DNA of 64,000 bases from assembly GCA_020086605.1 (NCBI GenBank), contig JACBWW010000021.1, positions 4,504,711 to 4,568,710 on the forward strand, in the 5' to 3' direction. The notes under the pieces are model-generated. The model was not told the DNA's origin. It was given only the letters and a program-made list of their open reading frames with translations, and did not search any database. This DNA comes from Lanius collurio. Lineage: Eukaryota > Chordata > Aves > Passeriformes > Laniidae. The stretch's first letter is position 1. Each line of letters begins with the position of its first letter. Below are positions 55,701 to 64,000 of the stretch, piece after piece. The position numbers were made by a program, and so were the translations under genes.

Positions 55701-58700
55701 ATAAGTTATTAGGCGACCAATCTGAACAATTTATGAAAATGCAAAACCCTACACAGCTTTTTTTTTTCTAACAACACTTCGCCATTTTCCAGAGTTCTGC
55801 TTTATTGCCAAATCAGAGTATGTAAGGTTAAAAACTTGTTCCAGTTCTAGCTTTTGCTAGATATTCCTCTACAGACTGCCTCCAAAAGGCAGCCCCAACC
55901 CTTTAGATCCAAGATGAAAATCAAATACTCGTAGAAGCAGAACACTTGCATTACAACATAAGAGATCCAACAACAGTAAAAGTTGAATTTTGCCAGCTTT
56001 CAGAAGCAAAGTCAAAGGAGGATTATTTCTGTTCGTGAGTATACAGGGTTAGAGAAAAGCTTCTGCATTACCTAAACAAAACAAAGAATCAAAATTCACG
56101 TTTCCCAGCAAAAATGTGGATGTTTGCTGTCATTTTAACTGCAAGCCCGGTATTGCTATTGAAACCAACTGATCAGCATTGCAAATTGAATCTACACCCC
56201 CGTAAGCACCTGAACCTTCAGCTGTAAGGACCAGCTACACATAGCTGTTTTTACACTTTTGCCTCCAACTCCTGTCTCCCCTGAATGAGCTTCAGCTGCC
56301 CATCACAGATGTAATGAGAACAATGCCTTCTATGGCACACAGTTACTAAAACAGCATCATCCAGCCCCAGGTGTCAGGATGTACTTGTTCACACACTCAT
56401 GCTCCAAAAGCACAGTTTCACCAGAAGAATAGCTAAAGCCCTAACAGAAAAGGGGGGAAAGCCCCATACAGTGCTATTAGGTTTTTTTGTAAAGGTTTCA
56501 CATCTCCATTCATATGATTTTTCACATCTCCATTCATATGATTTTTCCAACTAGCCAAGTTAATTTTATTAATTTTTAGAACTTACTTACTAAATACTTC
56601 TTTGGGTAAAAAGGTCTGTTACTTTAATTTCTTGCAACAATCACAAAGAAATGTTTTCCAGAATAGTCTACACTGAGTAGATTTTCTTTAAATGCACTGT
56701 ATCTTTAGATAAACTTCAGCATTCAAAGCAAAGAAATATTTTCAGCCATATCCTTAATACAAATTGCTATTCAGTAGGCCACAAGACTAATCACATCACT
56801 TTGAAGCCTGCTTATTAAAAAATCAGTTATTACCACACCTTTTTTAACTGTGTTTTCTTTTTCCAATTATTATTATTATTCTCCTCCTTTCCTACGTCTC
56901 TTCTCTAGTACTTTTACATGTATGCCCCAGGCCTCATATTCTTAGCCAAAGTTATTTGTCCTTCAGCACACTCCGTAATTTCAGCAGACATGTGTCAATG
57001 TAGAGCAAAGAAAATTTCCCTAACATTAACAAGCTTATTTGGCATTACTATCAATATGACTTTCGTCATATAGAAACCCAATCATGCTTGCTCACTACAC
57101 AGAGAAATTGCATAGCTGTTTTTTCAGCTGGCCCCATTTCTGTCCTAATTAACTCAATAACCAGAAATGTCTTATATAACAGCACAAAGCTACAGAAAAT
57201 GTTAACCACATTTTTATCTTGCTAAAAATAGGACAATTTCACAGAGGATGCCTGCTCAACTTCCCATTATATCTGCAATGTAAACAAAATGATCAGAAAA
57301 CTTTACATCAATACATATTTCCACTGGAAAAACCCCCACAGTATTCACACACACTAAGCCAGATTTGCTTTTAAGCTCCCTGCAAGCGTTGGTCCTGAAG
57401 TACAGCCATGACAGGACAAGCTCTATAGCAAACCTTCCTTCAGTTACAACTCATGTCAGCATTTTAATCTAAAATTAACTGGTGCAGAACTAATTGGTTT
57501 TTTCATTCATGACAGGAAAATAAACAATTTCATTAATTGTACTTTTTAAGCAGTATAAAAATTAAGCCATTGGACCTTTCCACATCTGTGTGGAAGGAGA
57601 GTTGTTAATGATCTTACATCATTTTACAGTTACCTGAAACTCCACCCTCCCTGAAAATTGTAAGAAACCATTAACTTGGAAACAAAGGCGTTAACACAGT
57701 AGTTACTCAAACTGGTGTTTCATATAAATGTATGCATATGCCCACACATTTAGTATTTACAAATCATATTCTTCAATATAATTAAACATGCATGTCAAAT
57801 GTAACTTTTTTTGGCCTAATTAATTTCTATTCCCACAAATATGCACCAAGATAATTAACACTGTGAAATAATTCCTGTTTCAGAGTTATAAACGCCTGGC
57901 CATAGCACTGTATAAGTAAGACTTTTCAATTACAGCTTTTACTTCTTGGGTTTAAACATCACACAAATAATTTCCTGCTACAATGAATAACAAGCAATAA
58001 TCCAGACTTTAGTAGTACTCTGGTTCTGTTCAAGCATAAATCCTGCCTTAACATGAACATTCACACTTTTTTTTAACCTGTCCTTGTATTTTCAGCCACA
58101 TTTTCTTAGAGGAATGATAAGCACAGCCTGAGATATGTTTTCACTTATTAAAACATAATAAGTCACTAGACAAAACACATGGCTGCACAGAGTAACACCA
58201 CGCTGTGTTCCATCTACTTCCCCATGCTCTCTAAAAAGCTGAACTAGAACAGAATGCACAACTACTTTCACTTGGCAAATTTAACATGAAAGAAGTCCAA
58301 AAAAATCCATCAATTAACAAAAAAACACAACAAACAAACCAAAAACACACACAAACCAAACCAAACAAAAACATCCCCCAAAGTCTTCCTCCAAACACTC
58401 AAGCATTCAGATATTGTGACAAGACCTATTAGAGAAGTAACTGTGCAAACCAACTGCATTGCACTGAGTTTATCTAGGTATCTTTTATTATCTCAGTACT
58501 AAAGCTACCTTCAACTGACTCGTATTTCAGGATCTTAATAATAATGAACAATTTTTCTTCATATTTTTCTAAATTGCAAAGTGCAGTTAAACATTAGCAG
58601 ATATTTCTACATTCTTAAATTAGAATTATTACCACAATCATCAGTTCAAAGCTAAAATTTTTAATACAGCTAAAATTTTTCAACAGCTAAAAAAGTAAAT

Positions 58701-59839
58701 ATGGATCAACTCAGCAGCATGTGACTAATCAGACTGAGCAATCTTCCACTATGTTCTTTAGAAACCATTAACTTTTGCATTCAAGATTTTAGATTTGCTA
58801 TAATTCTCCTGTAAGACCTGAATGTACTTTTCCCATCAAGAATTTCTGTTGTACTATTTGTAGTATTAACTTTAGCAAAAACTGCTCCAAAGAACTTATA
58901 ATAAAGCCTGTTGCATACGATGAAAGGCAACTAATACAAATACCTCAGGAATCCAGTTTTACCTGAAGGAACAGCTGTGCTATTCTGGTGGTTTTCACCA
59001 GGTGACACAAACAAGTCTTCCTCCCCTTCAGTAGATGAACTGGAAGAAGATTCAGTACTGAGATCATTCTCACTGGAGCTGCTAGAACTGGGGAGTAAAG
59101 CATACTTTCTTCGAGCTAACACTTCCCGCTTTTTCCTCTGCATTAAGATTCGTTCTTTTTGGTTCTGTGTCCGCTGTGATGAACCCGTTTTCACAACTCT
59201 CTTCCTATATGGAAGTCTTCTTAAAGAACTGTTGTGAAAACAGGGCCTTTTCATCAATAACCCAGGTACAGAGTCTGCCTCAGTCCGAGGCCACTTGTGT
59301 GACCTTGCACTGTGAGTTCTACTTGGAGTATTCAACACTGCCTGAGGGTGTCTCACAGGAGCATCTTTTTCTTCATCAGATGTTACTGTGTCAGAATCTC
59401 CAAAATGCAAGCTAGATGAAGGCGAAGAGATACAGTCACTAAAAGAAGAATCATTATCTTCACTCTGTGTTTCTAGATGCTGTCTCAATCCTAAGATTCC
59501 TTTATTTTCTTTATCAGGACAGTTTTGAGTATATGAAGGACCAGCCTGCTGGCTCTTGCGTTTTTTTCGCACCACAATACTTTTTTCTTGGTCTGTATGG
59601 TTGCCATTCATGTCCTTTTGCTTTTGAGAATCACCACACAAGTGAGAGAACTCATTCCCTACTTTACTGGCAATCATCTCAACTTCTGCAGTGAAGCTTT
59701 TGGCCGCCCCAATAGGCTCAGGGTTCAAAAGGATCCCCTTCAGACTCTCCTGTCTCTTTGGTGCATCAGAAGGAACTTCACTCTTCATATCCGCTTCTAG
59801 AGTATAAACTATATTACATTCAGGAGTCCATTTAGACAT
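28595..59839 (-). CDS. RNF111: RNF111 (Arkadia), SUMO-targeted RING-H2 E3 ubiquitin ligase, all 13 coding exons, 991 aa
   Basis: Nuclear E3 ligase that enhances TGF-beta/Nodal signalling by degrading SKI/SKIL and SMAD7, and acts on SUMO-chain-modified proteins such as PML and XPC. Minus-strand exons: 58963-59839, 50573-50699, 48748-48911, 46013-46210, 44842-45161, 43757-44006, 42208-42559, 39441-39566, 38681-38807, 31253-31345, 30229-30324, 29257-29384 and 28595-28712. They total 2,976 nt and stay in frame throughout; human RNF111 is ~994 aa. Visible parts: basic/Ser-rich N-terminus; three SUMO-interacting motifs (VVVIE 299-303, VEIVTV 325-330, VVDLTV 381-386); a seven-His run (514-520); Pro/His-rich middle; NRG-TIER region (~890-903); C-terminal RING-H2 with C939, C942, C957, H959, H962, C965, C976 and C979. 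ARK2C (RNF165) and ARK2N are shorter and lack the SIM region. The 5' non-coding exon(s) lie beyond the right edge. Confidence 0.97.
29257..29384 (-). CDS. RNF111: RNF111 exon: first half of RING
   Basis: Acceptor aataag and donor GTAAAT. Encodes [42 protein letters not shown]. The first zinc-binding pair is C939 and C942. Confidence 0.96.
30229..30324 (-). CDS. RNF111: RNF111 exon: NRG-TIER region
   Basis: Acceptor ttttag and donor GTGAGG. Encodes [32 protein letters not shown]. The NRG and TIER motifs are the substrate (SKI/SKIL)-binding region known for Arkadia. Confidence 0.95.
31253..31345 (-). CDS. RNF111: RNF111 exon
   Basis: Acceptor gaatag and donor GTTTGT, a weaker than usual 5' site (T at +3 and +4). 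Encodes [31 protein letters not shown]. Confidence 0.95.
31346..38680 (-). other. RNF111: RNF111 intron, 7.3 kb
   Basis: AT-rich non-coding sequence. The only distinctive part is a G/T-rich tract at about 35099-35190. Short ORFs such as that at 35368-35616 lack family features. No RNA gene or mobile element recognised. Confidence 0.85.
35099..35190 (+). repeat. G/T-rich low-complexity tract
   Basis: About 90 bp almost purely of G and T on the + strand, with runs of 4-6 G separated by T-rich spacers and GTTT repeats. The complementary C/A strand is the RNF111 sense strand. Confidence 0.85.
38681..38807 (-). CDS. RNF111: RNF111 exon
   Basis: Acceptor gtgacag and donor GTAAGG. Encodes [42 protein letters not shown], conserved in all RNF111 proteins and in the ARK2 paralogues. 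Confidence 0.95.
38808..39440 (-). other. RNF111: RNF111 intron
   Basis: 633 bp intron with nothing notable. Confidence 0.85.
39441..39566 (-). CDS. RNF111: RNF111 exon
   Basis: Acceptor gtttag and donor GTGAGT. Encodes [43 protein letters not shown]. The flanking codons are split, and this was used to set both ends. Confidence 0.95.
39567..42207 (-). other. RNF111: RNF111 intron
   Basis: 2.6 kb intron with an A/AG-rich tract at about 40396-40432. No gene or mobile element recognised. Confidence 0.85.
42208..42559 (-). CDS. RNF111: RNF111 exon: Pro/His-rich region
   Basis: Acceptor ttgcag and donor GTATGT. Encodes [20 protein letters not shown], then [31 protein letters not shown], and ends [13 protein letters not shown]. 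Confidence 0.96.
42800..43348 (-). mobile_element. CR1 LINE fragment, 3' end, same orientation as RNF111
   Basis: On the minus strand it runs from a CR1 ORF2 C-terminal-coding part into the 3' UTR. A degraded [20 protein letters not shown] peptide is still readable (about 42940-43010), and the element ends at the typical AAGGTCCCTTCCAACCCAAG (about 42817-42836) with a decayed octamer-like tail. It is 5'-truncated, carries frame breaks, and lies in the RNF111 intron between exons 43757-44006 and 42208-42559. Confidence 0.88.
43757..44006 (-). CDS. RNF111: RNF111 exon: Ser/Pro/Gly-rich region
   Basis: Acceptor tctgcag followed at once by CAG, a NAGNAG site. Encodes [40 protein letters not shown], and ends CRHYMHSP. 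Donor GTAAGT. Use of the second AG would remove one glutamine. Confidence 0.94.
44007..44841 (-). other. RNF111: RNF111 GC-AG intron
   Basis: 835 bp intron whose 5' end reads GCATGT and whose 3' end is a NAGNAG site. It includes a C/A-rich + strand tract at about 44243-44312. Confidence 0.85.
44842..45161 (-). CDS. RNF111: RNF111 exon: His-rich region; GC donor
   Basis: Acceptor ttcaag. Encodes [20 protein letters not shown], then [10 protein letters not shown], a run of seven histidines, and ends GTSYHEQ. Frame and homology require the exon to end at CAG, 44844-44842. The intron therefore starts with GC (GCATGT), a non-canonical GC-AG intron. Confidence 0.93.
46013..46210 (-). CDS. RNF111: RNF111 exon: Ser/Thr-rich linker
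   Basis: Acceptor cactag and donor GTACAG. Encodes [40 protein letters not shown] and so on to STAGTSTG. Low complexity and weakly conserved apart from its ends. Confidence 0.93.
46211..48747 (-). other. RNF111: RNF111 intron
   Basis: 2.5 kb, AT-rich, with no gene or mobile element recognised. Confidence 0.85.
48748..48911 (-). CDS. RNF111: RNF111 exon with SIM3
   Basis: Acceptor gtgaag (no C at -3) and donor GTAAGT. Encodes [64 protein letters not shown] is the third SUMO-interacting motif. The Arg/Ser-rich part is unusually GC-rich. Confidence 0.94.
48912..50572 (-). other. RNF111: RNF111 intron
   Basis: 1.7 kb intron with a G/T-rich + strand tract at about 50364-50447. Nothing else recognised. 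Confidence 0.85.
50573..50699 (-). CDS. RNF111: RNF111 exon with SIM1 and SIM2
   Basis: Acceptor catcag and donor GTGAGA. Encodes [50 protein letters not shown] and VEIVTVGE are two hydrophobic SUMO-interacting cores next to acidic or serine residues. Confidence 0.95.
50700..58962 (-). other. RNF111: RNF111 intron, 8.3 kb
   Basis: The longest complete intron. It contains a GC-richer stretch at about 54010-54490 of unknown origin, a 24-bp tandem duplication at about 56497-56544, a short direct repeat near 51139-51173, and a C/A-rich tract at about 58310-58382. No exon or RNA gene recognised. Confidence 0.85.
56497..56544 (+). repeat. Exact 24-bp tandem duplication
   Basis: Two adjacent identical copies of a 24-nt unit (ttcacatctccattcatatg plus attt) in an RNF111 intron. 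Confidence 0.9.
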
Positions 59840-59858
59840 GGAAAGATTTAAGAAAGGC
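58963..59858 (-). CDS. RNF111: RNF111 first coding exon (start codon, 292 codons)
   Basis: Acceptor ttctag lies just above 59858, followed by 19 nt of 5' UTR and the ATG at 59839-59837. The protein begins [20 protein letters not shown]. It then has [45 protein letters not shown], and serine runs near the end. Donor GTAAAA. The -3 Kozak base is T, but the start matches the vertebrate protein. Confidence 0.97.
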
Positions 59859-62800
59859 CTAGAAAATAAAACAGATAAGTATCAAGGAAGGAAGCACTAG
59901 ATTTTTCAAAAGCAAAGCTGAAATAAGAGAAAACCCATTTACTGCTAGGACTAATCCCCCAGTGGAAATAGCAAAACTACAGTAACTGAAATACTATTTC
60001 AAAATATTAAGAATACTGCTTGACAATGTAATTTTTTATGAAGACAGAACTCCTATAATTTACATTGAAGGGAAGTTCTTATGGTCAGTGAAAAACATTA
60101 TCACTTTCACAGAGCAAATATTGGTGTACACCACCTGCAAAACAGACAATGTCTGGTTTACTGATACTTAAGTATGGCAGTTACAGGCTACTGCTAACAG
60201 AAGTTAACTGAATTTTGGCTAAATAGTTCCCACAGCCATCAACGAACATGAATGCTTAAATAAAACCTGTATCTTCCCCTGCAGCAGAACACATACACAG
60301 TAAATACTTCAACACAATACATGGTGTTGCATGGTGTCAACTGACCTAAAAAAACGTCAGTTGCTTAGAATTCATGGTTGTTCTCAGACACGAAGAGGAA
60401 TGAAACATGAGAGATTTTGAAGCATTATTATTTTGGGGCAAAGTAATAAAAGAATCCATTTATTACCTTGAATCTCTTAAAAACCACCACACATTAGAAG
60501 TACAGTTTACAAAGCTATTTTCAGTTCATATACTTTTGATTCTTACCCTATGACAGAAACTGAATGTACAATATCGTATGTTCCCTTAGCAGTCAGTACC
60601 GGGCAGGTTCCCTTCCCTGCCAATGTACAACATTACCCTCAAAGAAATACTTTTGTACTGGAAAACAGACAACAGTAACATCAGTAACAGATCCATGTTC
60701 AATCTACTTCCTCTGACATCTCTGACTGTGATTTAAATTCTCAAAAGGGAGTGATGAAACAATTTGGTTCCGACTGTGATAACCACTGAAACACCCATTA
60801 CTGTAACTAGTATCAGGGGTTTTCTGCCTCAGCTGAATAAGCTATAGCAGATACTTGACAGCTTACAGCAAGTTGTGCTGAGCTACCAAAAGGCTGCTTA
60901 AGAAAACATGCGCAACAATGCCCTAAGTGGAATAAGGCAGCCTAAGCAGCACAGCTGGAGCATGCATGAAATCACAGAAAACATCTGAGCTATCTAGAAA
61001 GAGCACCAACAGCCACTCAGAGGCACTCTGACAGTCCTGGGAGCTTCTTCTGCATGAACCTCATGAATTCAACAAGGCCAAGTGCAGGGTCCTGCACCAG
61101 GAATGGGGCAATCCCAAGCACAAATATAGGCTGGGCTGAGAGAGGAGTGAGAGCAGCTCTGGGGAGAAGGACTTAAGAAGGTGTTAATGGATGAGAAGCA
61201 TTACATGACCTGATATATGTGTTTGCAGCCCAGAAAATCAATCATATCCTGGATTGGCTCAGAAGAAGCATGGCCAGCAGGTCAAGGGAAGGGATTGTCC
61301 CTCTATTCCACCTGGACGAACGTGTCCAGTTCTGGGGGCTCCCAGCATAAGAAGGATGTGGAGCTGCTGGAGCAAAACCACAAGAGGGCCATTAAGATGC
61401 TCCAAGGGGTGGAGCATCCGTCCTATGAAGACGGACAGAGAGCTGGAGTTGTTCAACCCAGAAGAAAAGGCTCCAAGGAGACATTACAGCATCTTCCAGT
61501 ACCTAAAGGGGCTTCAAGAGAGCTGGAGAGGGACTTTTGGCAAGGGCATGTAATGATGAGACAAGGGAGAATGGCTTCAAACCAAAAGAGGGCAGGTTTA
61601 GGTATGAGGAAGAAATTCTTCCCTGTGAGAGTGGTGAGACTCTGGAACAGGCTGCCCAGAGAAGCTGTGGATGCTTCATCCCTGGGAGAGTTGAAGGATA
61701 AGGTGAATGGGTTCATGGAAAAGTTGGGCTTTAAGTAACGTGGTCTAGTGGAAGGTGTCCTTGTCCATGGCAAGGAAGCTGGCAGTACATGACTTTTAAG
61801 TTTCCTTCCAACCCACACTACTCTGTAATGATTGTATGATCTGTGGTAGGTTAAGCAGCCCTATCTATTCAGGTCCAGAAGCCTCTGCCTGAATCTCCAA
61901 ACTCTTCAAAATGCTAATGCACCCTTACATGCAGTGCTAATATTTAATGCTCTCATTTATTTTGTCATAGAACATACAAATACAAGATTGAGACTACAGA
62001 ACAGATTTAAATAAGAATTTTTAGACTGTTCCACGAACTGATGTTTTCAGGAGCAGTTGTGAGCTAGCTGTTCCTAACAGACCCTAAATAATTACATATT
62101 TCAGTCTGCAGTGGGTATAAACTGATGCATCCTCCCAGGCAGCCTGTGTTCTCTTCATAGCCATAAGCAACTAACAACTACTACACTTCATGTGATGTAA
62201 TCTGGAATAAAAAGTCTGGAAAAGGCATATATCCTGCAGAACTAACATTTAAGAAGCCATAAGGTCACAGGATCTGTCTGGAGATCAAACATCTTTTGGA
62301 TCCAAGAACCCCAGCTGAAAAGTCCAATTTGAATATTCTCACTGGAAATCCTACAATCAGTTAAAACAATTATTGTTAAATATGAAGCCTGTCATATGAA
62401 AGTATTGCTGTTCTCTATTGGAATTAAAGCAGACAGGCATGTCTCACACCAAAGTCAAAAGCTATATTCATGCAAGTTGGAGCAAACCTCCTCTTGCCAG
62501 TATAGACAATGGGTTCTTACTTCATCAAAGCACACCTTTTCTTCATAGCAGTAAGTTTTAGTGGAATGCACTATACAACTGTATAAATAGAAGGCTACCC
62601 TTTTCTTTAGGGCTGAAAAAAAGAAGTTGCAAAATTGGAAAAAAGCTTAGAATAAACATTAGGAGTGCAAAAAGTCTCCATAGCAAACAAAGGCTACTAA
62701 AGCTGTGGAGTTCTGCTGTTTACCCTTCTCAGCTCCAGACCTACACAGTCCTCACCAGGCTCATCCATACCCTCACACACATGCACCATCTTTCTTTGAA

Positions 62801-64000
62801 AAAATGAAGACCAAGACTTCCATTTTATCAAATTTCTAATAAGGACAGGAAAACAGCATTCAAATCTTCTACGAGCACACAGAGAACAAGCAGTACATAG
62901 TCCTTTTTCTGATCCTCCCAAGGTGACTTTTTAGCTGTTATTTATGCACCACTGTTTTACAGAAATGTAACACAGTCTAGTCAATCTTCACCCCACTCCA
63001 AAAGCAACCCAGACCCTCCCACAAAACCCTTTTATTTCATCACAAGTTTATTAATAAAATCCATAAAATATTTCAATTTGGGGGGAAAAATATTATTTTA
63101 TTCAGAAAGCTTAATGTCTCTGAATACAGTTGAAACCTGCCAGCATATACTACATACCCAGCCTATACATAACTGTATCCCATCCTTTTAACATGATAAC
63201 TTCAGAATCAAAGAGAATTGGCCCCTTAATTTTTTTAAGAAACAAAAGTCTGAACATTTTCTTACTCTTTTGCACAGAAGGCAAAATTTAAAAAGAACTA
63301 CAAAAATATTATACAAATAATTAAGTCATTAGAATGAGATCATCTGCTGTTAAAACATTAAGAAGATCCTACAATATCTACTTCTAATTAAAAGTAGTCC
63401 TCAGAAGCTTTTTCAAAAAGCAGCAAGATGAGGTAAGCTCAATCAGCATTAGTGTTCCTCCTTCCTAATCACAACATTTGCCTATTGACTTAGTTCCCCA
63501 TGTTTCCTCTCAAAGTTTTGATTTACTATCTCCTTTTAAGCCATTATGACTCAATGAAGAGCTGTTAAGACAGCTACCTGAAAACTATAAATAGTTATTC
63601 TAAGTTCCCCTCTCAGGTGTATAACTATTTAGAATCATGAAGTACATGACTCGCATCCATTCTTTTCACCACTTAAAACCATTGATATTAACCATTCCAA
63701 GACATACAGTAGTGCAAGAAAATTCATGCAGACTAGGAAGTCCCTGGAAATTGCTAAGTAAAAACAACCTTAACGAGATCTTTACAGCAAGTTTATGATC
63801 ACATATCAAAGCAAAACACATTTGAGTTATGAGATGGAGCAAAGGATTTTATCATTAATAATTAATTTCTTTATAAGCAAATAGTATGTAGCATTAAAGC
63901 ACTATAAAGCAGTAAAATGCTTCATTATACAACATGTAACTCAGTTTTTTGGTATAAACTTGGTTGATGAGTACATGTGACCTAATATATCATTACCTTG
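59859..64000 (-). other. RNF111: RNF111 intron 1 (partial), upstream of the first coding exon
   Basis: Non-coding sequence between the first coding exon and the right edge. No CpG island or promoter is visible, so the 5' UTR exon(s) lie outside. It contains a CR1 fragment. Confidence 0.8.
61055..61845 (+). mobile_element. CR1 LINE fragment, 3' end of ORF2 plus 3' UTR, antisense to RNF111
   Basis: Matches the known CR1 3' region in order: a part like AAGTGCAGGGTCCTGCACC, then GGAGAAGGACTT, TGCAGCCCAGAAA, the GAAGAAATTCTTCCCTGTGA segment (peptide [20 protein letters not shown]), TGGTCTAGTGGAAGGTGTCC, and a tail with the TGTAATGATTGTATGAT octamer-like end. It is 5'-truncated, with internal deletions and frameshifts, so no functional reverse transcriptase remains. 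The 173-aa open frame across it is a mosaic of frames. Confidence 0.92.

Noticed and set aside
58977..59800. Plus-strand ORFs of 70-86 aa
   Set aside because: Antisense shadows of the large RNF111 first coding exon.
61217..61738. 173-aa open frame, possible gene
   Set aside because: It lies wholly within a CR1 fragment and mixes pieces of different CR1 frames around deletions. It is a dead transposon remnant.

Overview
This window is vertebrate nuclear DNA, most likely from a bird and probably a songbird. It holds compact spliced genes with GT-AG introns, two CR1 LINE fragments of the avian kind, and short CpG-rich pockets in AT-rich introns. The gene order MYO1E - CCNB2 - RNF111 is the one known from amniotes. 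Almost everything in it is three protein-coding genes; there is no bacterial, viral or CRISPR-like content. I assembled each gene by hand from splice sites and reading-frame continuity, and from my memory of the vertebrate proteins. No alignment or RNA evidence was available.

Layout. (1) About 1-18,880, + strand: the 3' half of MYO1E (unconventional myosin Ie). Eleven exons run from the end of the motor domain through the IQ motif, TH1 and TH2 to the C-terminal SH3 domain. The stop is at 17,860-17,862 and a poly(A) signal is at 18,849. (2) About 18,880-20,320: a convergent (tail-to-tail) intergenic gap. (3) About 20,320-25,130, - strand: complete CCNB2 (cyclin B2), nine exons, 398 aa, with a CpG-island promoter carrying two CCAAT boxes 31 bp apart and a CHR-like TTTAAA. 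(4) About 25,700-64,000, - strand: RNF111 (Arkadia, a SUMO-targeted RING E3 ligase). All thirteen coding exons are present (991 aa). The 5' non-coding exon(s) and promoter lie beyond the right edge; 59,859-64,000 is intron.

The genes are unrelated in function: an actin motor of endocytosis and podocytes, a mitotic CDK1 partner, and a TGF-beta/SUMO-pathway ubiquitin ligase. They share only synteny. RNF111 and CCNB2 are head-to-tail with a small gap, and CCNB2 and MYO1E converge.

The most unusual structure is an ~855 bp minisatellite of about 44 variant 18-20 bp units in a MYO1E intron. Nearly every unit contains a good match to a 3' splice site. One unit is identical over 14 nt to the real acceptor of the next exon about 400 bp downstream. 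Also of note are a GC-AG intron followed by a NAGNAG acceptor in RNF111, and recurrent G/T-rich (C/A-rich) tracts in its introns and 3' flank.
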